Shown here: one piece after another, positions 1 through 6,767 of the stretch
Layout: every line of letters starts with the position of its first letter
How positions within the stretch are numbered: the stretch's first letter is position 1
DNA from: OMOG01 sp041485845
GTDB lineage: Bacteria; Acidobacteriota; Terriglobia; Bryobacterales; Bryobacteraceae
NCBI GenBank assembly: GCA_041485845.1
Contig: JBGPKH010000188.1
Span: 1-13,522 of the forward strand
Direction: 5' to 3'
Length of the DNA stretch: 13,522 nucleotides
Notes under the pieces: generated by a model
Databases searched by the model: none
The model's input: the letters and a program-made list of their open reading frames with translations, nothing else
What the model was told of the DNA's origin: nothing
Made by a program: the position numbers and the translations under genes

Positions 1-95
1 ACGGACTCGACTACTCCAAAGCGGCGTCGACCTCATTCGCACCCGAGCCTACTCTTGGTATAACTCTAATCATCGAGAAGATTTTCATCATCTCC

Positions 96-130
96 GATGT
101 CCCGAAGGGAACCCACCCCGTAGGGACATC
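96..130. other. Hairpin downstream of the amidohydrolase gene
   Basis: GATGTCCC at 96-103 and GGGACATC at 123-130 form a perfect 8-bp inverted repeat with a 19-nt loop. It begins 28 nt beyond the stop of the minus-strand amidohydrolase gene. It could stabilise or end that transcript, but no T tract follows on either strand, so it is not a standard intrinsic terminator. The rest of 1-157 shows no gene. The stretch 131-157 (TTGGCTTGCTTACGCGCG, then GGCTCCGATC) resembles, from memory, dispersed acidobacterial intergenic repeats. Confidence 0.35.
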
Positions 131-157
131 TTGGCTTGCTTACGCGCGCGGCTCCGA

Positions 158-3100
158 TCAGGGCCGGGCCGGATTCTGTTGTTCTTTCCACCACCACATT
201 TCGGGCAGCGGTTTCTGCTCGGGCCAGACCTGGTTCAGCGTGTCGCCCTCCCACATGTCGCCGTTCTTCATCACGTAGCGGATGCTGTTGGTGTTGCGGA
301 TGTTCGCCAGCGGATCCTTGTTGAGCACCAGCAGGTCGGCCATCTTTCCGGGCTCCAGGCTGCCAAGGTCCTGAGCAAAGCCGATGGCTTCGGCGCCGAA
401 CAGGGTCGCCGAGCGCAGGACTTCGTGATTGCTCAGACCGCCGGTCTGCAGCGCCCACATCTCCCAGTGGCACTGGATGCCCTGAAGCTGTCCGTGGCCG
501 CCGATGCACACGCGCCCGCCGGCGCGCACGATCTTGGCGGCCTGCGCGGCGAGTTTCGGAAACACGTGCTCCTCTTCGGAGAACCACGGCCGGCGCTTGG
601 CCCGGGTGTCCAGAATGTCGTGGGGGATGAAGCGGCGCATCTTGGCGTCGTCGTGCACCGCGGTGGTCTCGTAGAAAAAGTTCTCGGCCCAGGGGCCGCC
701 GTACGCCACCAGCAGGGTCGGCGTGTAGAAGATGCCGGAACGCGCAAAGATCTCGACCACATCCTTATATAGGGGCACGATGGGCAGCGCGTGCTCGTTG
801 CCTTCAAACCCGTCGAGCGCGTGGGTCAGGTCGAGTTTCAGGTCGAGCCCGCCTTCGGTGGTCGGCATGATGCCGAGCTCCTTGCAGGCCATCACCATCC
901 ACTCGCGCTGCTTGCGGCTGCCCACCATGTACGATTTGAGGGTGTTGGTGCGGTAATACTTCTTATAGCGCGACACCACGTTGCGCGCGTCGTCGAGGCT
1001 CTGGAAATCGGTGGAGGAGAAGACCCCGGGACCGGTGTTGAAGGCGCGCGGCCCGAGCATCTCGCCCATGTCGATCAGGTCCTGATAGGCGAACATGTCG
1101 TTGGTGCCGGTTTGCGGATCGCGGCCGGTGGTGACGCCGTAGGCCAGGTTGGCCATGAGCGCCCAGTTGTGGAGATCGAGCTGTCCGCGGGCGACTTCGC
1201 TCCAATGCGCGTGCACGTCGACAATGCCCGGCATGATGGTGGCGCCCTTGACGTCGATGATCTTGGCGCCCGCGGGCACTGCCACGGCGCCACGCTTGCC
1301 GACGGCGGCGATGCGGTTATCGGTGACCACGATATCGCCATCGGGGATGACTTCATCGCCCTTCATGGTGATGATTTTGGCGCCGCGCAGGACGACGGTG
1401 CCCGCGGCCTTCCGGCGGGGCTGTTCGAGGGAGATTTCGATTTCCTCGGCGAGCTGCTTTTTGGGCGCGGGCGGGGTTTCCGGGGCGTCGGCTTTCGCGG
1501 CATCGGCCTTTGCGGCATCGCCCTCGGGCTCGGGCTTCTTGTCGTCGAAGACCACGGTGGACATCGACTCGCGGAAGAAGCTGGAGCCCAATGCCCAGGT
1601 CATGGTCTTGCCGGCGTCGGCCCATTGGAAATCGTCGGCGCCGATATCCGTGAGCTTCTTGATGGGCACCGAGGGCGAGCTCACATTGACCGTCGGGGTG
1701 TCGCCGCCGGCGGCCGGCATGGCGATGAGGAAGAGTTGCTCGTTGAGCTTGGCCAGGGCGTGGCGGCCATCGGGCGAGATACGGACATCGGAGGCCGGAG
1801 TGGGCTGCGGCCCGCGGCTGCGGCCTTCCACTTTGAGCACGGTGCGGCGGTCGGCGCCATCCCAGCGGAACGATTGCAGACCCTGGTTGGAGTAGACGAA
1901 GATGCGCTCCTTGTCGGCGGTGAAGTGGGGCCGGCCGACGCCGCGCGCGGGAACGATGAGGCTCACGTCGCCGCCTTCGGCCGCAACCCAAACTACGTCC
2001 ATGCCGGTGCCGGAGGCGGCAAAGCCGCTGGCGCCGGTGAGGCGGGCCTGCCGCGGCTGGCGCAGCGCCACGATGCGGGTGGCATCGGGCGACCACACCG
2101 GGTCGCGGTAGAACGCCGCAATCCGCGTCAGCCGCACGGGCTGTCCCGAGCCATCGGCGCGCGTCTTCCAGATGTGGCCGCCGTTGTCGTCATCCCAGGT
2201 GGAATAGGCGATCCACTGGCCGTCGGGCGACCACGCCGGCTGATATTCGCGGCCGGCGCCGGAGGTGAGGCGGGCCGGCTTCCCGCCCGGGATGTCCATG
2301 CGATAGAGGTGCGTGAGCGAAGAGAAAACCAGCCGCTTCCCGTCGGGCGATTGCGCCGGCTGCTGCACCAGGCGCGCGCGCACCGGCCCCTCTTCCACGC
2401 GGGAAGCGAATTTCAACTGCGGGCCGAGATCCTGCGAGACCTTGGCGGTGAAGGGAATATCGGTGGCTTCGCCAGTGGCCGCCTGCACGCGGTGAATCTT
2501 GCCGCCGTAGGAGACGATGACGTCCTTGGAATCGGGCGTGAAGGAATAGCCGGGCAGCACGTCGCGCGTGGCGGCGGATTCCTGGTCGTCGCGCTGCACC
2601 GGGTATTTGAGCCACTTCTCCTCGCCGGTCGAGAGGTCGCGAATGCGCAGGCCGGTCTCGGTGTCCTGGCGCGTGCCGAAGACCAGCTTGGCGCCGTCCG
2701 GCGAGACGACGGGGCGGAAGGCCGAGCCCGGTGCGCTGGTGATCACGTCTTCGTCGCCCGTGGTACGGTCGCGGCGCACGATCTGCCAGATGGGAAACGT
2801 CGCGTTGTAGCTGAAGTTTCCGGTGCGGCGTGCGTAATAGAAATACTTGCCGTCGGGCGAGGCCACGACGCCGGCCGCGCGCACGCGCTGATTTGGCGGC
2901 GTGGTGGCGGTGGGTGACGACTTGGTCACCTGCACGCCGCTGCCGCCCTGGATGTGGTACATCCAGACTTCGTGAAGGCCCGTGGTGGGTCTGCGTGAGA
3001 CCAGAACGTACTCGCCGTCGGGGGTCCAGGAAGGCGACTGGAAATCGCCCTGCGGGTCCTTGCTCAACTGCTTCGGCTCGGCGCCGTCGATCTTGGCGAT

Positions 3101-3430
3101 CCACAGATTCTCGGAGCCGTCGCGATCGCTGACGAAGGCGATCCACTTGCCGTCGGGTGAGACCGAGGGCTGCGAATCGAAGGCCATCCCGCTGGTGATC
3201 GGTTTGGCTTCGCCGCCGCCGATGGGGAGAGTGTAGAGATCGCCCATCAGCTCGAAGACGATGCTTTTGCCGTCGGGCGTGAGGGTGAGCGAGAGCCAGG
3301 TGGCCTCGTCGGTGGTGAACTCGATCTTGCGGTCGGGCTTGATCGGAAGGCCGGGTTTTTTGGCGGGAGGCTTCTGGTCTTGGGCGGCCAGGGTGAGGGC
3401 GGCGAGCAGCAGGAAGGCGCGCGGTTTCAT
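158..3430 (-). CDS. Secreted TolB-like beta-propeller/amidohydrolase fusion
   Basis: A 1090-residue protein. The start at 3430 gives a clean signal peptide (MKPRAFLLLAALTLAAQ); the frame stays open 39 codons further upstream, but that extension is not leader-like. Residues about 40-630 form a propeller with roughly ten PD40-type strands (SPDGK or TPDGK near 51, 91, 137, 191, 243, 298, 361, 401, 447 and 552). A linker at about 632-660 contains a tandem AKADA repeat. Residues about 677-1065 are an amidohydrolase of the imidazolonepropionase/prolidase-like group: VDVHAH gives metal ligands H740 and H742, K832 is a candidate bridging lysine, H880 and H979 (GGHG) are further candidate ligands, and SLEPGKMADLLVL is the usual C-terminal signature. 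PD40-amidohydrolase fusions are common in acidobacteria and Bacteroidota, where peptide or cyclic-amide hydrolysis is assumed. The substrate cannot be read from sequence. It is probably periplasmic and transcribed alone. Confidence 0.92.
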   Translation of the reverse strand: MKPRAFLLLAALTLAAQDQKPPAKKPGLPIKPDRKIEFTTDEATWLSLTLTPDGKSIVFELMGDLYTLPIGGGEAKPITSGMAFDSQPSVSPDGKWIAFVSDRDGSENLWIAKIDGAEPKQLSKDPQGDFQSPSWTPDGEYVLVSRRPTTGLHEVWMYHIQGGSGVQVTKSSPTATTPPNQRVRAAGVVASPDGKYFYYARRTGNFSYNATFPIWQIVRRDRTTGDEDVITSAPGSAFRPVVSPDGAKLVFGTRQDTETGLRIRDLSTGEEKWLKYPVQRDDQESAATRDVLPGYSFTPDSKDVIVSYGGKIHRVQAATGEATDIPFTAKVSQDLGPQLKFASRVEEGPVRARLVQQPAQSPDGKRLVFSSLTHLYRMDIPGGKPARLTSGAGREYQPAWSPDGQWIAYSTWDDDNGGHIWKTRADGSGQPVRLTRIAAFYRDPVWSPDATRIVALRQPRQARLTGASGFAASGTGMDVVWVAAEGGDVSLIVPARGVGRPHFTADKERIFVYSNQGLQSFRWDGADRRTVLKVEGRSRGPQPTPASDVRISPDGRHALAKLNEQLFLIAMPAAGGDTPTVNVSSPSVPIKKLTDIGADDFQWADAGKTMTWALGSSFFRESMSTVVFDDKKPEPEGDAAKADAAKADAPETPPAPKKQLAEEIEISLEQPRRKAAGTVVLRGAKIITMKGDEVIPDGDIVVTDNRIAAVGKRGAVAVPAGAKIIDVKGATIMPGIVDVHAHWSEVARGQLDLHNWALMANLAYGVTTGRDPQTGTNDMFAYQDLIDMGEMLGPRAFNTGPGVFSSTDFQSLDDARNVVSRYKKYYRTNTLKSYMVGSRKQREWMVMACKELGIMPTTEGGLDLKLDLTHALDGFEGNEHALPIVPLYKDVVEIFARSGIFYTPTLLVAYGGPWAENFFYETTAVHDDAKMRRFIPHDILDTRAKRRPWFSEEEHVFPKLAAQAAKIVRAGGRVCIGGHGQLQGIQCHWEMWALQTGGLSNHEVLRSATLFGAEAIGFAQDLGSLEPGKMADLLVLNKDPLANIRNTNSIRYVMKNGDMWEGDTLNQVWPEQKPLPEMWWWKEQQNPARP

Positions 3431-3437
3431 GGGGGCG

Positions 3438-3443
3438 ATTCTA
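3438..3443 (-). promoter_or_regulatory. Probable -10 box (TAGAAT) of the amidohydrolase gene
   Basis: On the minus strand TAGAAT is followed by CGCCCCC and then the ATG at 3430. With 7 nt between box and start codon, transcription would begin at or next to the ATG, giving a leaderless mRNA. There is no Shine-Dalgarno in the C-rich spacer and no good -35 at 16-18 nt. Confidence 0.5.
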
Positions 3444-3483
3444 CCACGGGCCGGATTCACAATCCCCCCGCTGCACGGGTCGG

Positions 3484-3560
3484 GTGACGCAAATGTTCCG
3501 AACGTGAAGCGAAGTTTTGTGACGCAAATCGAAGGGTATTTTGGCAATTTGCGTCACAAA
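3484..3560. promoter_or_regulatory. Three-copy operator-like motif GTGACGCAAAT upstream of the amidohydrolase
   Basis: GTGACGCAAAT occurs on the plus strand at 3484-3494 and 3519-3529, and inverted (ATTTGCGTCAC) at 3547-3557. The last two extend to a perfect 14-bp inverted repeat, TTTGTGACGCAAAT at 3516-3529 and ATTTGCGTCACAAA at 3547-3560, with a 17-nt spacer. The nearest copy lies 54-64 bp before the amidohydrolase ATG and about 40 bp upstream of its proposed -10 box. An 11-mer recurring three times within 77 bp of non-coding DNA is unlikely by chance, so a transcription-factor array is the simplest reading. The factor is unknown. On RNA the 14-bp pair could instead fold as a hairpin. Confidence 0.55.
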
Positions 3561-3587
3561 CTGGGGGTGGCGCCGGAAAGTTGCGGC

Positions 3588-3677
3588 AAACCGGTCATGT
3601 TGACCGGTTTCCAGGGAAGGCGGGGTGGCAGAATCAACCGCTTAGCGATGCTCGACCGGTCAATGTGGCCGGTTTCC
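3588..3677. repeat. Two near-copies of a 23-nt element with an internal dyad
   Basis: The 23-nt stretches at 3590-3612 and 3655-3677 both start ACCGGTCA, end CCGGTTTCC, and agree at 19 of 23 positions, 65 bp apart. The first sits in a perfect palindrome, AAACCGGTCA at 3588-3597 and TGACCGGTTT at 3601-3610, separated by TGT. Paired terminal repeats beginning TGTTGACCGG would fit an IS21-type insertion-sequence end, but no transposase or remnant is visible nearby. An operator pair is an equal alternative. Confidence 0.45.
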
Positions 3678-3702
3678 ACGTCAGGCAGCATTTAGACCTC
3701 AC

Positions 3703-3727
3703 AAAAAAACCCGCAAGCCAGCTTGCG
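3703..3727 (-). terminator. Intrinsic terminator reading leftward
   Basis: On the minus strand CGCAAG-CTGG-CTTGCG (3712-3727) forms a 6-bp GC-rich stem followed by GG and seven Ts (complement of A's at 3703-3709). No T tract follows on the plus strand, so it acts on leftward transcripts. The nearest leftward gene, the oxidoreductase, stops 346 nt earlier, so either its mRNA has a long 3' tail or the terminator belonged to something now lost. It also shields the amidohydrolase promoter from readthrough. Confidence 0.65.
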
Positions 3728-4072
3728 ATCGGAGGGTGAAAGGGCCGGATATGAACTGAAAAAGGTTTCATCAGTTTCGCGGCCGAGCAACTGAGCTTCA
3801 GCGCTTGGGAGAAGTGTGACCCCATCTCTGCTTTCCAGAACTGACCCAGGCGGTCTGTGGATCAAAGTGCAGGTCACTCCCTTCCCCCGGGCGGGTTCCG
3901 GGTGGGCCGTTTACCGTAATTGCGCGCGGGTAGTCGCCCGGCATCTACCCATTCCGCGAGGCGCCGGTCGCAGGCACTTCCACGAGTCGGGGACTACGGG
4001 AACACATGGATGGCTGACGCAAGGGGGTTTGTTAACGGGAGTAATCGGGAAACTTCCCAGATCCTTAGAATT
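3728..4072. other. Gene-free stretch, nothing recognised
   Basis: No convincing gene, RNA or complete repeat is seen in these 345 bp. A minus-strand reading frame of 61 codons (3692-3877) runs straight through the terminator hairpin, has no recognisable motif and is not counted. The phrases GTGTGACCCC (3816-3825) and AACTGACCCA (3840-3849) give a faint impression of decayed insertion-sequence DNA, which I cannot substantiate. Confidence 0.4.
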
Positions 4073-5332
4073 CTACACCGCGGCCCCGTGGCTCATCTCC
4101 ACTCCCTTAGTGCTGACGAAATACTTGGCCAGCATGTTGGGATTCTCCCATGCGGGGAACTGATCGGGGTGTTTCAAGTACTCGAAGAAGCGGTTGGTCA
4201 CCTGGGCGAAGTGCGCCTCGTGGCCCACGCGATACTGGTCCGGAATCGTCACCCGGATCTCGGAGCCGCGGTCTTCAACCGCGATGCCGGGATATTGCTT
4301 CGCGAGGCGCGCGACTTTGTGCTCGAGCGCCTGCCGCACGGCCGTCTCCCCCGGAACCACGTACAGCTCCGGCCGGTAGTTCTCTTCCTTCCCCTGGCGG
4401 ACCTCGACGCACGACTTCGAACCGCGATACACGGCGAAATGCGTATCTCCGGTTCCCGGCGGCGCTTCCCACCGCCAGAGGACGTCGAGCTTCGTGTGGA
4501 TGCCGCGGAGCGTGTAGGAGATGCGAGTGTTGCAGTAGTAGTCGAGTCCTTCGCCCGGCTCGCCCGTCACCTGGCGGAATTGCGCGGCGGTGAGCGTGGT
4601 GGGCCAGGGGCTCGCCGCGAGGAGGCCGAGATCGGTGCGATAGTCGATCGCGGTTTCGGGGAACAGCGTCCACTGCACGAGATCCACCAGGTGCGTGCCG
4701 ACATCCGCCAGCGCTTCGCCTTGCTCGTGGATGTCGAAGAACCAGGCCGGCCGCAGGTTGGGAACGCCGGCCACGAGCTTCAGGATGTGGTGCACACTCT
4801 CCATGTACACGGCGGGCGCCTGCTCGCTGCCGGGAAGGATGGAGCCGAAGGTGTCGGGATCGTTGACCAGCTCGCGCTGGAGGATCGAGGTGATCTCGTA
4901 GCGTTCGGTCATGATGTCGTAGGCCACGAGCTGTTTGGTTTGGGCGGCGGCGAGAGCTTCCTCGAGCTTCGGCAGATCGGCCGAGCGGATCACCCACGGC
5001 TTGTCGGCAAGCACGTGGAGGCCGGCGCCGAGCGCGGCTCGAATGTAGTCGATCTTGGCGCGATTGCGGCCGGAGAGCACCACGATGTTGCCGGGGGGCC
5101 CGGCCAGCATGCGCTCCAGGAAATCGGGCGCCGCGTGAATGTCAAGCTCCCAGCGGGTGGGGTTTTGCTTGCGGAGATTGAAGCGCGCGACGCGGTTCAG
5201 GTGCTCGGTGAGATCGTTCCCCAACGGGGCGTAGACCGTGACGCGCGGCGATACACCGGCGTACATTTCTTTTTGAATCAGGGCCGCGTGGAAGTGACCG
5301 GGGTCGAGGGTGATGAGACGGAATTGGTCCAT
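4073..5332 (-). CDS. Gfo/Idh/MocA-family oxidoreductase, LDPGHFHA subgroup
   Basis: A 419-residue protein that fits the Gfo/Idh/MocA group with the 'putative oxidoreductase C-terminal' domain. The N-terminal Rossmann part (about 1-135) begins RLITLDPGHFHAAL, so the usual GxGxxG loop is replaced by DPGHFHA; from memory this is normal for the subgroup. ADKPW at 109-113 is the equivalent of the EKP motif, with K111 the expected cofactor/substrate lysine. DVGTHLVD at 210-217 matches the family's catalytic helix, and the C-terminal part is the substrate and oligomerisation domain. There is no signal peptide, so it is probably cytoplasmic and acts on a sugar or sugar acid with NAD(P); the substrate is unknown. 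It lies 112 bp downstream of the SelA-like gene on the same strand but seems to have its own promoter. No Shine-Dalgarno precedes the ATG. Confidence 0.88.
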   Translation of the reverse strand: MDQFRLITLDPGHFHAALIQKEMYAGVSPRVTVYAPLGNDLTEHLNRVARFNLRKQNPTRWELDIHAAPDFLERMLAGPPGNIVVLSGRNRAKIDYIRAALGAGLHVLADKPWVIRSADLPKLEEALAAAQTKQLVAYDIMTERYEITSILQRELVNDPDTFGSILPGSEQAPAVYMESVHHILKLVAGVPNLRPAWFFDIHEQGEALADVGTHLVDLVQWTLFPETAIDYRTDLGLLAASPWPTTLTAAQFRQVTGEPGEGLDYYCNTRISYTLRGIHTKLDVLWRWEAPPGTGDTHFAVYRGSKSCVEVRQGKEENYRPELYVVPGETAVRQALEHKVARLAKQYPGIAVEDRGSEIRVTIPDQYRVGHEAHFAQVTNRFFEYLKHPDQFPAWENPNMLAKYFVSTKGVEMSHGAAV

Positions 5333-5417
5333 GATAAGGGATCGTCCGGGAGGCAGCTTGATGCGCCCCCCGGAGCAGGATGTTGGTCACTTAGGAGCGA
5401 ACCACAATCCCGGTCTC

Positions 5418-5423
5418 AGTATA
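5418..5423 (-). promoter_or_regulatory. Possible -10 box (TATACT) of the oxidoreductase gene
   Basis: TATATACTGAG on the minus strand sits 21 nt beyond the stop of the upstream gene and would give a 5' leader of roughly 75-80 nt. No clear -35 is visible. Of the six genes whose start lies in the window, only this one lacks a TANNNT box directly before its ATG. Confidence 0.35.
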
Positions 5424-5444
5424 TAGCAGTCGGTGGCGGTTGGA

Positions 5445-6698
5445 TCAGGCGTGAACCGCTTTTCCAAGAACTTCGCGCAGGCGCCGCGCGACGATCGTCT
5501 CCTCACCGGGTTGGAGCATCCAGACCCCCACCACGATGGTGTTGACGTCGGTGGTCATGCCGGCGGAAGCCCCGCTGGCTCGCCCGGTGGAGGGATTCAG
5601 CTCGATGCTGGGTGTTCCGCGGCGGAGCTCCGCCATCACATCGCGAGGCGAGATCTTCACGCGATCCTGGCTGTACCGAATGAGGAGATGCGGCACGTGG
5701 TTGGCGACCGGCGGAATGGAAATCTCGGTTTGCAGGCTCGGCAGGTCCTTGAGATGCGCGGCGATGCGGTCGGCGCGGCGGCGGAATTCCTTTTCCATGC
5801 CCTCGTCCGACTGCGCCAGCAGCCAGTCGACGCCGGCCACCATGCCGACGATCTGTTCCTTGGCGACCTTCATGCCGCGTCCCACGCCGTCGAAGGGGTT
5901 GTTGCTGGCGGCCGCGGCGGCGATGAGGTCCTTCCTTCCCAGAAGCAGCCCCGCGTTCTGCGGCCCGCGGATTCCTTTGCCACCGGAGAACGTGACCAGG
6001 TCGAAGCCCATTTGCGTGTAATTCCAGAGGTTCGAGATTGGAGGCATGTCGGCGGCGGCGTCGTTAAAGCAGGGCACGTTGTGGGCATGGGCGACGCGAA
6101 TCCAGTCTTCGCGGGAGATCTGGCCGCGCTCGGCGGCGTTGAAAAAATGCGCCATGATCGTGCCGCCGTTGAAGGCGGCCTCATAATCCTGCAGGGTCTC
6201 GACTTCCACCATGCGGACGCCGGCGCAGAGCACGGCCTGGTCGTAGCCGTAGCGGTGGCCCTTCTGGATGATGACCTCGTTCTTGAGGCGGGAGACCTCG
6301 TTGGGGATGTCGCGGATGCCGCACTTGTTGGCGACCATGACACATGCCGCCGTGCCCAGCGTGAGCCCCGACGCGGCGCCCGCGCAGACGAGAGCCGCCT
6401 CGCACTTCAGCTTCTTGGCGAGGTATTCACCGGCGGCCTTCTGCAATTCACCGAGGCGGACGGGATGCTCCGCCGCGCGCGCCACCGCGGCCTGCACCGC
6501 GGGCGGCATGATGGATGCCGTGAGGGCCGTGTAGGTGCCGGCGGCGTTGACGATCTTGGTGACGCCCAGCTTGTCGTAGTAGTCCTCGCCGCGTTCGGCG
6601 GTGGCTGCCCGGAGCGGGCGGAACTGGCCGAGCACTCCACCGGCGGTCACCAGGTTGCGAACGGTGGCGAAGAAGTTCCTGCGGGGAAGAAGGTGCAT
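5445..6698 (-). CDS. SelA-like PLP-dependent enzyme with Tat leader
   Basis: A 417-residue fold-type I PLP enzyme resembling the SelA/D-glucosaminate-6-phosphate ammonia-lyase group. The LGVTKIVNAAGTYTALT stretch (44-60) is the usual N-terminal signature. FNDAAAD (211-217) supplies D213, expected to contact the pyridine nitrogen, and TFSGGKGIRGPQNAG (236-250) contains K241, the expected Schiff-base lysine. The N-terminus, PRRNFFATVRNLVTAGG (5-21), is twin-arginine-like, with a weak hydrophobic stretch and a plausible cleavage near LRAATA (about 29-34). Export would be unusual for a PLP enzyme, although Tat carries folded, cofactor-loaded proteins. The reaction is unassigned; ammonia elimination from an amino sugar acid would suit the neighbourhood but is inference. 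It diverges from the sialidase-like gene across 69 bp. True SelA is unlikely because there is no selenocysteine context and the protein carries a leader. Confidence 0.85.
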   Translation of the reverse strand: MHLLPRRNFFATVRNLVTAGGVLGQFRPLRAATAERGEDYYDKLGVTKIVNAAGTYTALTASIMPPAVQAAVARAAEHPVRLGELQKAAGEYLAKKLKCEAALVCAGAASGLTLGTAACVMVANKCGIRDIPNEVSRLKNEVIIQKGHRYGYDQAVLCAGVRMVEVETLQDYEAAFNGGTIMAHFFNAAERGQISREDWIRVAHAHNVPCFNDAAADMPPISNLWNYTQMGFDLVTFSGGKGIRGPQNAGLLLGRKDLIAAAAASNNPFDGVGRGMKVAKEQIVGMVAGVDWLLAQSDEGMEKEFRRRADRIAAHLKDLPSLQTEISIPPVANHVPHLLIRYSQDRVKISPRDVMAELRRGTPSIELNPSTGRASGASAGMTTDVNTIVVGVWMLQPGEETIVARRLREVLGKAVHA

Positions 6699-6705
6699 AG
6701 CACCA

Positions 6706-6711
6706 ATTGTA
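6706..6711 (-). promoter_or_regulatory. Probable -10 box (TACAAT) of the SelA-like gene
   Basis: TACAAT, then TGGTGCT, then the ATG at 6698 on the minus strand: a good -10 match exactly 7 nt from the start codon, with no Shine-Dalgarno, so a leaderless transcript is expected. Confidence 0.55.
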
Positions 6712-6716
6712 TGTCA

Positions 6717-6737
6717 GAGCCGCGACCGAAGGGAGCG
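6717..6737 (+). repeat. Dispersed 21-nt repeat, copy 1
   Basis: The 21 nt begin GAGCCGCGACCGAAGG and end in AGCG. They match the complement of 9625-9645 at 20 of 21 positions. The element lies between the two divergent -10 boxes of this spacer. It resembles, from memory, REP-like intergenic repeats of Solibacter-type genomes. Confidence 0.6.
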
Positions 6738-6755
6738 ACTGCATGCCATGTCTGA

Positions 6756-6761
6756 TATCCT
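6756..6761 (+). promoter_or_regulatory. Possible -10 box (TATCCT) of the sialidase-like gene
   Basis: TATCCT is followed by GCCCTC and the ATG at 6768: a 6-nt spacing and no Shine-Dalgarno, again pointing to a leaderless mRNA. An overlapping TGATAT (6753-6758) is an alternative. Confidence 0.4.
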
Positions 6762-6767
6762 GCCCTC

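Noticed and set aside
791..2917. Plus-strand open frame of 708 codons antisense to the amidohydrolase gene
   Set aside because: Low-complexity G/A/R/H-rich translation without domain motifs; a typical antisense shadow of a high-GC gene whose own strand encodes a clear protein.
3431..3547. 39-codon N-terminal extension of the amidohydrolase
   Set aside because: It would bury the signal peptide, and it runs across the proposed -10 box and operator motifs; the start at 3430 is better.
3692..3877. Small minus-strand frame of 61 codons in the gene-free region
   Set aside because: It reads through the terminator hairpin, has no motif, no ribosome-binding site and no supporting context.
3920..5545. 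Plus-strand open frame of 541 codons opposite the oxidoreductase gene
   Set aside because: Covers a well-recognised gene on the other strand, and its translation shows no family signature.
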